NCBI RefSeq assembly: GCF_025399795.1
Contig: NZ_JAODTZ010000041.1
Span: 1-64,000, forward strand
Length of the DNA stretch: 64,000 nucleotides
Origin: Streptomyces rhizosphaerihabitans
Lineage (GTDB): Bacteria > Actinomycetota > Actinomycetes > Streptomycetales > Streptomycetaceae
Direction: 5' to 3'
The notes below the pieces were generated by a model. That model did not search any database. It was given only the letters and a program-made list of their open reading frames with translations, and was not told where the DNA came from. Positions within the stretch are counted from its first letter, which is position 1, and the number at the start of each line of letters is the position of its first letter. This document shows positions 8,174 to 14,956 of this stretch, piece by piece. Position numbers and translations under genes: made by a program.

Positions 8174-9196
8174 GTGCTCGTCGGCGTCTGCGACTTCCCT
8201 GGTAGCTACGCCTTTCCACCCGCCGGGTACGGCGGGATCGAACGCTGGCTGTGGGCGGTCGCCGTGGGCGCCCGAGCCGCAGGCGCCGACGTACACCTCC
8301 TTGGGCCGGGCTGGCTCACGGACCTGGAGCACGACTGGGTCCGCAAGCCGGTCCGTCTGGAGGAGATCACCACCGGATCGCTCGCCTCGCGCGATCTTCG
8401 AAGCGCCGGATACGACCTGCTGGTCGTGGGGCACGAGTATCCGTCGCTGCTGGCTTGGACGCGTACCTGGAACGAGCTGGACTGCGACGTCGCCACGTTC
8501 CAGCACTCACCCGTCTTCCGACACGCCGACTCGGCCTTTGACGGCAAGCGGTCACGGCTCTACTGCTACTCGCCCGAGATGATCGAGCGGTACGCAGAGC
8601 ATCAGCCGATCCCTGAACTCGCTGTCCACCTCGGCCTGGATGAGGACGAGCCGCCGGCCGTAGCAGGCAGTGACCTTGTGTGGCTCGGCCGCATAGACCA
8701 GGAAAAGGCGCCGCACATCGCAGTCCGGGCCGCCCAGATGCTCGGCCGCCGAATACAGATCGTCGGCCCGGTCTTCGACGAGGCGTACGTGCGACGCCAC
8801 GAACGCCTCTTCAGCGCAAGCCACGTAAAATGGGTCGGCGAACTCGGTGGCCCCGCCAAGACCGCCGCTATCCGCGACGCCTCCGTCTTCGTCTACACCT
8901 ACGCCCGTACGTATGTGGAGGCCGGCGCCGCGGTCTTCGGTGAGTCTCTCCGCGCTGGCACCCCCATGGCCGCGCTCACGTGGCGCGAGGGAACCTGCGC
9001 CGAGGCGGCCCTGTGCGATCAGACGGGGGTGATTGCGGTGGCCGACCCAGACCAAGGCGACGAGCCAGCCGCGGAACTTCTGGCTCTGGCGATCGAACAG
9101 GCCGAGGGCCTCAACCACACGGAGGTCCAGGAGATCGGGACGCATCGTTTCGATCCGGCTCGCCACTTCACGGCGATGTCGACTCGGTCATGTTGA
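8174..9196 (+). CDS. GT4-like glycosyltransferase
   Basis: This 340-residue GT-B-fold enzyme starts at GTG 8174, one base after the SerRS stop. The N-domain has the acceptor-side loop PPAGYGGIERWLWAVAVGAR typical of GT4 enzymes. The C-domain starts at LVWLGRIDQEKAPHIAVRAA and has the Glu-rich sugar-nucleotide site in EAGAAVFGESLRAGTPM. It should transfer a sugar from an NDP-sugar to an unknown acceptor. The stop overlaps the ATG of the following AlaRS-like gene, so the two are probably co-translated. A glycosylated or sugar-containing product is implied. Confidence 0.8.
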   Translation: MLVGVCDFPGSYAFPPAGYGGIERWLWAVAVGARAAGADVHLLGPGWLTDLEHDWVRKPVRLEEITTGSLASRDLRSAGYDLLVVGHEYPSLLAWTRTWNELDCDVATFQHSPVFRHADSAFDGKRSRLYCYSPEMIERYAEHQPIPELAVHLGLDEDEPPAVAGSDLVWLGRIDQEKAPHIAVRAAQMLGRRIQIVGPVFDEAYVRRHERLFSASHVKWVGELGGPAKTAAIRDASVFVYTYARTYVEAGAAVFGESLRAGTPMAALTWREGTCAEAALCDQTGVIAVADPDQGDEPAAELLALAIEQAEGLNHTEVQEIGTHRFDPARHFTAMSTRSC

Positions 9197-10197
9197 CGCA
9201 TGGGACCAGGGAACACGCGCTCGCGGCGTCAGCCCCTCCGGAGGGCCACTTACCTGCAGTGCTACGGCAAGTCCTCGGTAAACAATGGGAGTTCTCTGCT
9301 TCCGACGGGCGGATCACGATCGAGCATGTGCACAGGGGATCTCCGTATTGTCCGCCTCGCCGCGCCCCGTCGTGGGAGGAACTGCTGGCGGGGCTCAAGG
9401 CGGGCTTCGCGGCGCAGGGCGTCCCACAGGCCGCCTGTCTGCCACTTCGATGGGGCCGCGAGACCGAGCTGACGATCTCAGCTGTCCAAGCCCTCGACCC
9501 CCTCCTTAAGGACGGGCGCCCTCTGACATACCGCAGTGGCTTCCTGCCCCAGCCTGTTGTCCGATTCACCGGGCAGCGTGACGCATCGGGTGCCCTCCGG
9601 GATGGGTTTCTGACCTCGTTCGTCAACGTCTCCCGTGTCCAGCCGATTCAGCGCTTGGACGAGTACGGAACCATCTTGGACGGCTGGCTCAGCGTGCTGT
9701 CGCAATTGGGCTTCCACGCGCGCCACATCAGCATCCACGGCGAGCTTGCAGCATGGCGGCGCCGCCAAGTCGAAGGGATCACCCTTCGCTTCAACCACCT
9801 CGACCTGTCACTCGGCGACATCGTCCTCCTTTGGAACGTCGACAACCCCGGGCGCATGGCAGTAGACCTGGGCACCGGGCTGGAACGCCTGGCCTGGGCA
9901 CGGACGAGGCAGGGGTGGAACGACCTTGTCTTCGGTGGATTCGTGTCCCTGGCGCCATCGCCGACTCTGGATGCCGTCCGCACGGCCACTCTTCTCCTCG
10001 CGCATGGCATCCGTCCCGCCGCGCGAGGGGCTGGTGGAATCACCCGCCGGGCGATCGGAACGGTCGATCCCGGTGCGGCGAGGCTGGGCGTCAGCTCCCT
10101 GGTTCGCGCGTCGTACCGCTATTGGCGACTGTTCGGTGAGCCGAATGTTCCATGGCCAGCCGTGACCATGGCGATCGAGCAGGAACTGGGCATCTGA
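9190..10197 (+). CDS. stand-alone AlaRS-like class II synthetase domain
   Basis: This 335-residue protein resembles only the catalytic core of alanyl-tRNA synthetase. The best-matching stretches are FVNVSRVQPIQRLDEYG (motif-2 region) and AVDLGTGLERLAWAR (AlaRS motif 3, classically VDTGMGLERL). The AlaRS tRNA-recognition, editing and C-Ala domains are absent, since a full AlaRS is about 880 residues. It may activate an amino acid for transfer to something other than canonical tRNA, or act on charged tRNA. ATG 9190 overlaps the preceding stop and it is the last gene of the operon. The assignment is from motif resemblance. Confidence 0.6.
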   Translation: MLTHGTREHALAASAPPEGHLPAVLRQVLGKQWEFSASDGRITIEHVHRGSPYCPPRRAPSWEELLAGLKAGFAAQGVPQAACLPLRWGRETELTISAVQALDPLLKDGRPLTYRSGFLPQPVVRFTGQRDASGALRDGFLTSFVNVSRVQPIQRLDEYGTILDGWLSVLSQLGFHARHISIHGELAAWRRRQVEGITLRFNHLDLSLGDIVLLWNVDNPGRMAVDLGTGLERLAWARTRQGWNDLVFGGFVSLAPSPTLDAVRTATLLLAHGIRPAARGAGGITRRAIGTVDPGAARLGVSSLVRASYRYWRLFGEPNVPWPAVTMAIEQELGI

Positions 10198-10344
10198 CGG
10201 AAGATCCCTGACGGATCGAGCCACTCACATGGGGCAGTTCCCCCGATCGGTTCCGAAGAGCAGGCATCAAATAGCCATTGGCACCTTAACCACCGAACCG
10301 CGACCGACACCCGAACCTCTGGCTGGAAAATCGGAGTTGTCCGT

Positions 10345-10383
10345 TGACATCGAACCCAGTCGTTTTGCCATCGAACCGAGTCG
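10345..10383 (+). repeat. left end with two direct copies of the terminal repeat
   Basis: The outer copy TGACATCGAACCCAGTCG (10345-10362) and inner copy CCATCGAACCGAGTCG (10368-10383) lie 21 bp apart. They match, in inverted orientation, the pair at 13606-13653. Such arrays are typical of transposase-binding sites at Tn7-like ends. Confidence 0.6.
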
Positions 10384-10456
10384 TGCCGCTTCTGGCGCGC
10401 TCAGAATCACGACACGAGAGAGGACCGACGACAAGCCCGTCGACCTCAGCACGTGG

Positions 10457-10482
10457 CCGGGGCCCGTAAAAAGGGGCCCCGG
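10457..10482. terminator. GC-rich hairpin, probable terminator of the HNH/ATPase operon
   Basis: CCGGGGCCC and GGGGCCCCGG pair around a short GTAAAAA loop region. It sits 190 bases beyond the HNH stop on the minus strand and 260 bases beyond the synthetase-like gene on the plus strand, so it could serve either. The rest of 10198-10672 holds no gene I can support. Confidence 0.5.
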
Positions 10483-10672
10483 TCGGCGAACCCGATGACC
10501 ACGCCATCGGCCGGTCCCGCGGCGGACTGACCACGAAGACATCTCATACCGCTGGAGGTCAACTCGGAGGGTGGCGGCGTCACGTCCAGCCCCAGTGAGC
10601 CGTGGCACCCTCTTCTCCGAAGTGGTGGCATCCCCTCATATCGGCCTTCTCGGAGATTGGCTGTCGGGCCAA

Positions 10673-11557
10673 TTATTCGAGGTTCGTCTCCGCGCTTGAG
10701 CTGCGCCAGCCGCCGTCGACGTACCAATCGTCGGCAGCCAGGGCCTTGAACAGGGCATAGCCCATCGTGTTGGGGTTACCCCGGTAGCGCCAGCCCTCGG
10801 CCTTGCGCTCAAGCCAGAAGGCGATGTCGTTGGTGTGCGCCATCGTGAGGTCGTGGTTGGTGGATGCTATATGGCTACTGACCAGAAGGCTGTATCGGTA
10901 ATCCAGGTCGAACACCTTTAGGTGGGTCTGGAGGCGTTCGGTGAGTGTGTCGCTCCAATCGGAGTGGGGGGATACGAAGAACTTCATGGACGGCTGCTCG
11001 TTGCCGCGTGGCCTCCTTAGGCGAGCGCGGAGCCAGGGGTGGTGGGAGAAGTCGTCGAAGTAGGGGTGCAGGGTCTGGTCACCCGCCTTGACGGGGACTG
11101 TGGCGAGCTTGCCGGTGTTGCAGTCGCGGCAGGCCGGAATGAGGTTAACCGGGACCACGCTGAGCAGCGGGTACTTGTTCTTGGGTAGGTGGTGATCGAG
11201 CGTGGTCACCAGGCCCTCCCCACAGAGGGGACACCGGTTGTCCCGTCGACGGCCTTCATCGTCGGTCGTACCTCTGAGCGCCTCGTAGATGCGGCGGCCC
11301 GGAGCGCGGTCCTTGACCATCCGGTCGGTGTAGACCCCCTCCAGGGCCTTGCGGTCGCGAGGGGCAGCAGGCGCGGCGGCGAGGCCCTGGAGGGTGTGAA
11401 GGGCCTGGCCATGAGCGGCTACCTCGTACGCGCTTGCCGCATTGGCCACCGCGTCGGTGAACGACTCCAGCCGTTCTCGGCTGCTGGGGCGGGCGTTGCC
11501 GATGCAGGTGGTGTAGACGTCGCGAGCGTCGAAGGGCGGAGGGTCTATGTGCTGCAT
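10673..11557 (-). CDS. HNH endonuclease, PtuB-like partner of the ATPase
   Basis: This 294-residue protein has a zinc-stabilised HNH nuclease core: CPLCG near residue 112, LDHHLPKNKYPLL (catalytic His pair near 119), NLIPACRDCN near 140. Its ATG overlaps the stop of the upstream ATPase gene, so the two are coupled. An AAA/ABC-type ATPase followed by an HNH nuclease is the layout of the Septu anti-phage system (PtuA/PtuB), in which the ATPase regulates the nuclease. The flanks of the HNH core are not diagnostic, so Septu-like is the safe name. Confidence 0.75.
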   Translation of the reverse strand: MQHIDPPPFDARDVYTTCIGNARPSSRERLESFTDAVANAASAYEVAAHGQALHTLQGLAAAPAAPRDRKALEGVYTDRMVKDRAPGRRIYEALRGTTDDEGRRRDNRCPLCGEGLVTTLDHHLPKNKYPLLSVVPVNLIPACRDCNTGKLATVPVKAGDQTLHPYFDDFSHHPWLRARLRRPRGNEQPSMKFFVSPHSDWSDTLTERLQTHLKVFDLDYRYSLLVSSHIASTNHDLTMAHTNDIAFWLERKAEGWRYRGNPNTMGYALFKALAADDWYVDGGWRSSSAETNLE

Positions 11558-13089
11558 CAGCTGTGCCCCTCCACGTCGTTGCGCTGGCCGAGCAAGGCGC
11601 TGAGCACCAACTGCGCCTCGCTGCCCAGCTGTCCGCTGAAATGTTCCAGGACAGCGTCGTAGGAGTAGCCGACGTCGACCAGACGCCGCAGCTCGTGCAG
11701 AAAGCCGGCCTCGGTGAGTTCCAGACCGAAGACCTCGTGAGTCAGCACGCCGACGTTCTCGCCGTACGTCTCGATGCGAGGCTGCGCGGCTCCGAGCTGC
11801 CCGCCGTAGCGCCAGAGCTTCCAGACGCAGTGGGCAGGAATCTCCTGGAGCACAACCGGCGAGTGCGTGGCGACGATGGCCAGCCCGTTGCGCTCGGTGA
11901 GCAGATCGGACAGCGCACGCATGAACGCGGCCAACAAGGGCGGATGGAGGTGGGTTTCCGGTTCATCGATGATGACGAGGGTCCGCTCACTCACGTGCTC
12001 GATGAGCCGGGTCATGGTGAGCAGAACGAGCCGGTGGCCGGCGCTGAGGCGGCGGAAAAGCTGCCGGGCCTTTTTCTCGCGGCTGTTCAGGCTGGCGGTG
12101 TGCTCGAAGTTCTCCAGCCAGCCCTCCTCCAGGAGCCCACTCCCGGGATAGTCGAGTGTGCGCAATGCCCTGATCCATTGTGGGCTGCGCTCGCGCGTCA
12201 GACATGCCTTCATGGCGTGCGCGAAGTCCTTCCTGAGCCCGCCAGGGGTCTTGAACCTGGGGGATCGTGAACCCTGAACATGCAGGCCCACGTAGGAAGC
12301 GATGAACATCTCGTCGCCCTCGACGAGGGGGAAGTCGTCAAAGGCGCTGAACGAGACAGTCACCAGGTTGTTGAAGGAGCGGCCCTCGCGGCCGTACTCG
12401 ATGACCTGCCCGAGCTCCCGCGGCTGTGGCTCGACCGCAGCGACGGCGCGGGCCAAGTGGGAAAGGACGTATGACTTCCCCACGCCGTTCCGCCCGGTCA
12501 GGGCGTGCACGTTGCTGGCCGGCCGGGAGCCGGGCTCGACCTTGAACCGGAACCGCACGGGATCCGTTGTGGGTGGCAACGGCGGCTCGTAGGCGATGTC
12601 GAAGTTCACCCGGCGCGCTCCACCGCGTGCGATGCGCTGCAGCTGCCCGCGCACGGTCGACATCTTGACGAAGCGCAGTAGCGAAGTACGGGTCACATCT
12701 TGGTTCCGCGCGAGGCGGAAGGAGTCCTCGTCGTAGGCGATGTCCCGGAGCGCGGTGAGCACTTCTTCCCGGACGGCGCCGGGCATCTCGCGCAGCGTGT
12801 AGTAATAGCTTTCATCCTGGCCTACTGAGAAGTACCGCGAGCTGTCCAGTCGGCTGAAGCGCTCCGGAAGCAGCACGTTGGCTCCATCCTCGCCGTCCAT
12901 CGCCACGTGGCCGATCTTCACGGTGCCGACCTCGGTCCAGCCCTCCCTCGTAAGAATGCGCAACGTGAACATGGTGCGGTACCCGAAGTCGTCCCAGGCG
13001 TCGTGGACGAGGAGCGCATCGAAGAGGTCCTCCGCCACGGCGCCACCTTCGGCCCAGCGATGGTCGCCATAAATTACCCCGAATCGCAC
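11557..13089 (-). CDS. SMC/ABC-type ATPase, PtuA-like
   Basis: This 510-residue protein has an ABC-type ATPase in its C-terminal 320 residues: Walker A TGRNGVGKS near 200, signature RRLSAGHRLVLL near 350, Walker B LVIIDEPETHLHPPLL near 375, and the H-loop ATHSP. There is no long coiled coil between Walker A and the signature. About 190 N-terminal residues of mixed, beta-rich sequence precede the ATPase and are unusual for a minimal PtuA, so they may form a sensor. It starts at GTG 13089 with GGAGG about 14 bases upstream and is coupled to the HNH gene. Likely role: trigger of a Septu-like defence module. Confidence 0.75.
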   Translation of the reverse strand: MRFGVIYGDHRWAEGGAVAEDLFDALLVHDAWDDFGYRTMFTLRILTREGWTEVGTVKIGHVAMDGEDGANVLLPERFSRLDSSRYFSVGQDESYYYTLREMPGAVREEVLTALRDIAYDEDSFRLARNQDVTRTSLLRFVKMSTVRGQLQRIARGGARRVNFDIAYEPPLPPTTDPVRFRFKVEPGSRPASNVHALTGRNGVGKSYVLSHLARAVAAVEPQPRELGQVIEYGREGRSFNNLVTVSFSAFDDFPLVEGDEMFIASYVGLHVQGSRSPRFKTPGGLRKDFAHAMKACLTRERSPQWIRALRTLDYPGSGLLEEGWLENFEHTASLNSREKKARQLFRRLSAGHRLVLLTMTRLIEHVSERTLVIIDEPETHLHPPLLAAFMRALSDLLTERNGLAIVATHSPVVLQEIPAHCVWKLWRYGGQLGAAQPRIETYGENVGVLTHEVFGLELTEAGFLHELRRLVDVGYSYDAVLEHFSGQLGSEAQLVLSALLGQRNDVEGHS

Positions 13090-13136
13090 GGCTTTCCCCG
13101 TCCTCCCCGCCTACTGCTCCACCGTGATGTGCGATC

Positions 13137-13577
13137 TTAGGCGGCGGCGCGCGCACGGCTGTGCGGGGGGAGCGGACGTCGCGAACTCAGCTGCCCGGCA
13201 GGAAGGGCGCGGCTGGGGTTGGGCCGCCGTCGTTTTGTTGGTGAGGTGCGAATGGCCCGGCTGGCGTCCAAGTACGTGTGTAGTTCGTCCTGCGCGGAAG
13301 CTAGGAGCGCGGCCGGTCGCAGGATCGAAGTCCATGAGAACCAGCCGGTCCCGCTCCAACCACGACTCAAAGCCGACGTGCTGCCCGTCGTCGCCGCCCA
13401 GTGCCACCCCAGGAAATGACGCCCGCCCCACGACCACGGAAACGGCCGGACCGGCACGGCATCTTCGAACCTAGCCGTCGCGCAGTCCAACAATGGGCGG
13501 CGCCGCTTGCTCCCGCGCTGGCCGTCCACACGACATGACACCTCGATGTACGGGGCAGCACTCTCCACCACCGGCAT
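13137..13577 (-). pseudogene. frameshifted and truncated TnsA-like transposase endonuclease
   Basis: This begins with a good start (ATG 13577, GGAGGGGGA upstream) and MPVVESAAPYIEVSCRVDGQ, continuing to RRHFLGWHWAATTG like the N-terminus of actinobacterial TnsA-like proteins. The family's next block, HVGFESWLERDRLVLMDFDP, is present but in another frame, consistent with loss of one base near 13395. Beyond DFDP no TnsA sequence is recognisable. TnsA cuts the 5' ends of Tn7-like transposons together with TnsB. Its position just inside the right inverted repeat supports the mini-element reading. Confidence 0.55.
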
Positions 13578-13605
13578 TCGTCCCCCTCCAGCGTGATTAC
13601 CTCTC

Positions 13606-13653
13606 CGACTGGATTCACTGTCAGAAAGGTCGAAGCGACTGGGTTCGCTGTCA
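13606..13653 (-). repeat. right end with two direct copies of the terminal repeat
   Basis: On the minus strand, TGACAGCGAACCCAGTCG (13653-13636) and TGACAGTGAATCCAGTCG (13623-13606) are 30 bp apart, in inverted orientation to the copies at 10345-10383. The outermost 18 bases match the left end at 17 positions. Confidence 0.6.
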
Positions 13654-13901
13654 AACGCCTCGATTGGATGACGCAGGACAGGAGTTCGCCGACGGCAGAC
13701 AGGAATACTCGTAGAAAGACTGGCCACGCGGGGCAAGGCATGTCAAGGTAAACGACCTTCCCTGAGATCTTCAGGTCACGTGGTTCGGAGTAATGGCAGT
13801 GGATCCGGTAAGCCCTGGGTTTCCGCCGCCGATTACTTTGCCGTGTCGCCCCCTGGCACCCCGCCCGCGTCCTCTGCGGGCAGAAGATCTACTCCCATGC
13901 C

Positions 13902-14723
13902 TTGGAGGCGCTCCTGAGTCCGGATTTCCCGTTCGATCCATCCGTTGCGATTGGTGCTTCGTCCGCGTATTGGGTCGGCCCCCGGCACTTGGCCGGCGAT
14001 GACGGACGTCCCTACGATGCCGTCGCGGACCGTCTCTCCGGCATCGGCTGGACGAGCCTGACCGTCGTTCGCGGGCGCCGTGAGCTCGACGAGCCGCTGG
14101 AGGACCATCAGGTGCTGCGCAGCACGGTCCTGCACATCAGTCCCGACGGCCTTCGGTGGGCTCAGTGGGTCCTGTCGGACGAGCCATTCCATCTTGGTGG
14201 GCTGCCGATCGCGTGGCAGGTGTCGGCCCGTTCGGATGTGAGCAATCCGCTCGCGGACTGGTCCGCCTACTTCACCCGCGACGTCCCGGGTGAATTCATC
14301 GCCGACCTTCTTGTGGCGCTCGACGCATGCGGCCAGCCCAGCGCTGTGTCCGCCGGCCCTGAGGTGGTGCTCGATTCGGTCGCTGCGCATGGTTGGCTGC
14401 GTGACGCCGATCAACCGCATGCGGCGGCAATGCATCCCACCTTCACTTCCCGCCTCAGCCTCGGCGAGGTGCCGCCCCTCATCCAGGACTCCGACCCCCG
14501 CGCTCTGACGGTCGAGGCGGAAGAGCCGGGTGCGACGGGCTGGCAGGCGTGGGCTGAGCTCGGGATGGGTGCCTCGTACTTGTGGGCTGCGTCGTTCAGT
14601 GCCAGCGTGCCGCACGGCCTTGTTGCCGCCTTCGCCTCCTCGCTCAGCTCCACGGCACCGGTACTGCGCAGGGTGCTGCCGGAGAGTACGCGGGACAAGC
14701 TCCTGCTTGCCCCCGCCAGCTGA
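13902..14723 (+). CDS. DUF317 domain protein
   Basis: This protein of about 273 residues has two DUF317 (SPDY) repeats of the kind found in many Streptomyces phages, plasmids and their neighbourhoods: YWVGPRHLAGDDGRPYDAVA...GIGW near residue 25, then a second copy in the C-terminal half (TFTSRLS...). The function is unknown. The start is uncertain: TTG 13902 has no good ribosome binding site and the frame is open about 85 bases further upstream (...VLCGQKIYSHALEALL), so the N-terminus may be longer or damaged. A strong hairpin follows. A broken second copy of its 3' end lies at 23941-24015. Confidence 0.65.
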   Translation: MEALLSPDFPFDPSVAIGASSAYWVGPRHLAGDDGRPYDAVADRLSGIGWTSLTVVRGRRELDEPLEDHQVLRSTVLHISPDGLRWAQWVLSDEPFHLGGLPIAWQVSARSDVSNPLADWSAYFTRDVPGEFIADLLVALDACGQPSAVSAGPEVVLDSVAAHGWLRDADQPHAAAMHPTFTSRLSLGEVPPLIQDSDPRALTVEAEEPGATGWQAWAELGMGASYLWAASFSASVPHGLVAAFASSLSSTAPVLRRVLPESTRDKLLLAPAS

Positions 14724-14741
14724 GCTGTACTCCCGCGCTAT

Positions 14742-14772
14742 GAAGCCGGGCTCCCGGACGGGGCCCGGCTTC
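14742..14772 (+). terminator. terminator after the DUF317 gene
   Basis: GAAGCCGGGC and GCCCGGCTTC form a perfect 10-bp stem with an 11-base loop, 18 bases after the DUF317 stop. It may also stop transcription from the opposing PIWI-RE operon. A close relative of this hairpin lies at 24031-24066. Confidence 0.8.
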
Positions 14773-14956
14773 ACGTCGTTCCGGCCAGTTGGGCGACCCT
14801 ATGTTCGAGTCCGGTGCGTGCTGCCCGCCATCGCGGTCATATCTGTGCGACTCGAGCGGCTGATCTTCGAGCCATGGTGGGTCGAGGTGCAACCGATGCG
14901 GTCGTGCAGCGCACGAAGGGCGGTCGGCCCCTTTGCTGCCACTGATGCTCTACAAG

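Larger units (their letters stand above)
10345..13653. mobile_element. putative decayed Tn7-like mini-element carrying a Septu-like pair
   Basis: The unit is bounded by inverted ends: TGACATCGAACCCAGTCG on the plus strand at 10345 and TGACAGCGAACCCAGTCG on the minus strand ending at 13653, so the termini read TG...CA as in Tn7/Mu-type transposons. Each end has a second, inner copy of the CGAAyCsAGTCG core, as TnsB-type binding repeats do. A broken TnsA-like gene starts just inside the right end, the position of tnsA in Tn7. The cargo is the ATPase/HNH pair. No 5-bp target duplication is visible and no TnsB/C/Q gene is present, so it is non-autonomous or rearranged. This is an inference. Confidence 0.5.

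Noticed and set aside
10340..13658. 5-bp target duplication around the Tn7-like unit
   Set aside because: The 5 bases outside each end (TCCGT and AACGC) do not match, so no duplication is claimed.
14790..14810. tRNA-like GTTCGAGTCC word beyond the DUF317 terminator
   Set aside because: The T-loop-like word has no pairing T stem, acceptor stem or anticodon arm around it, so it is not a tRNA gene or convincing attachment site.
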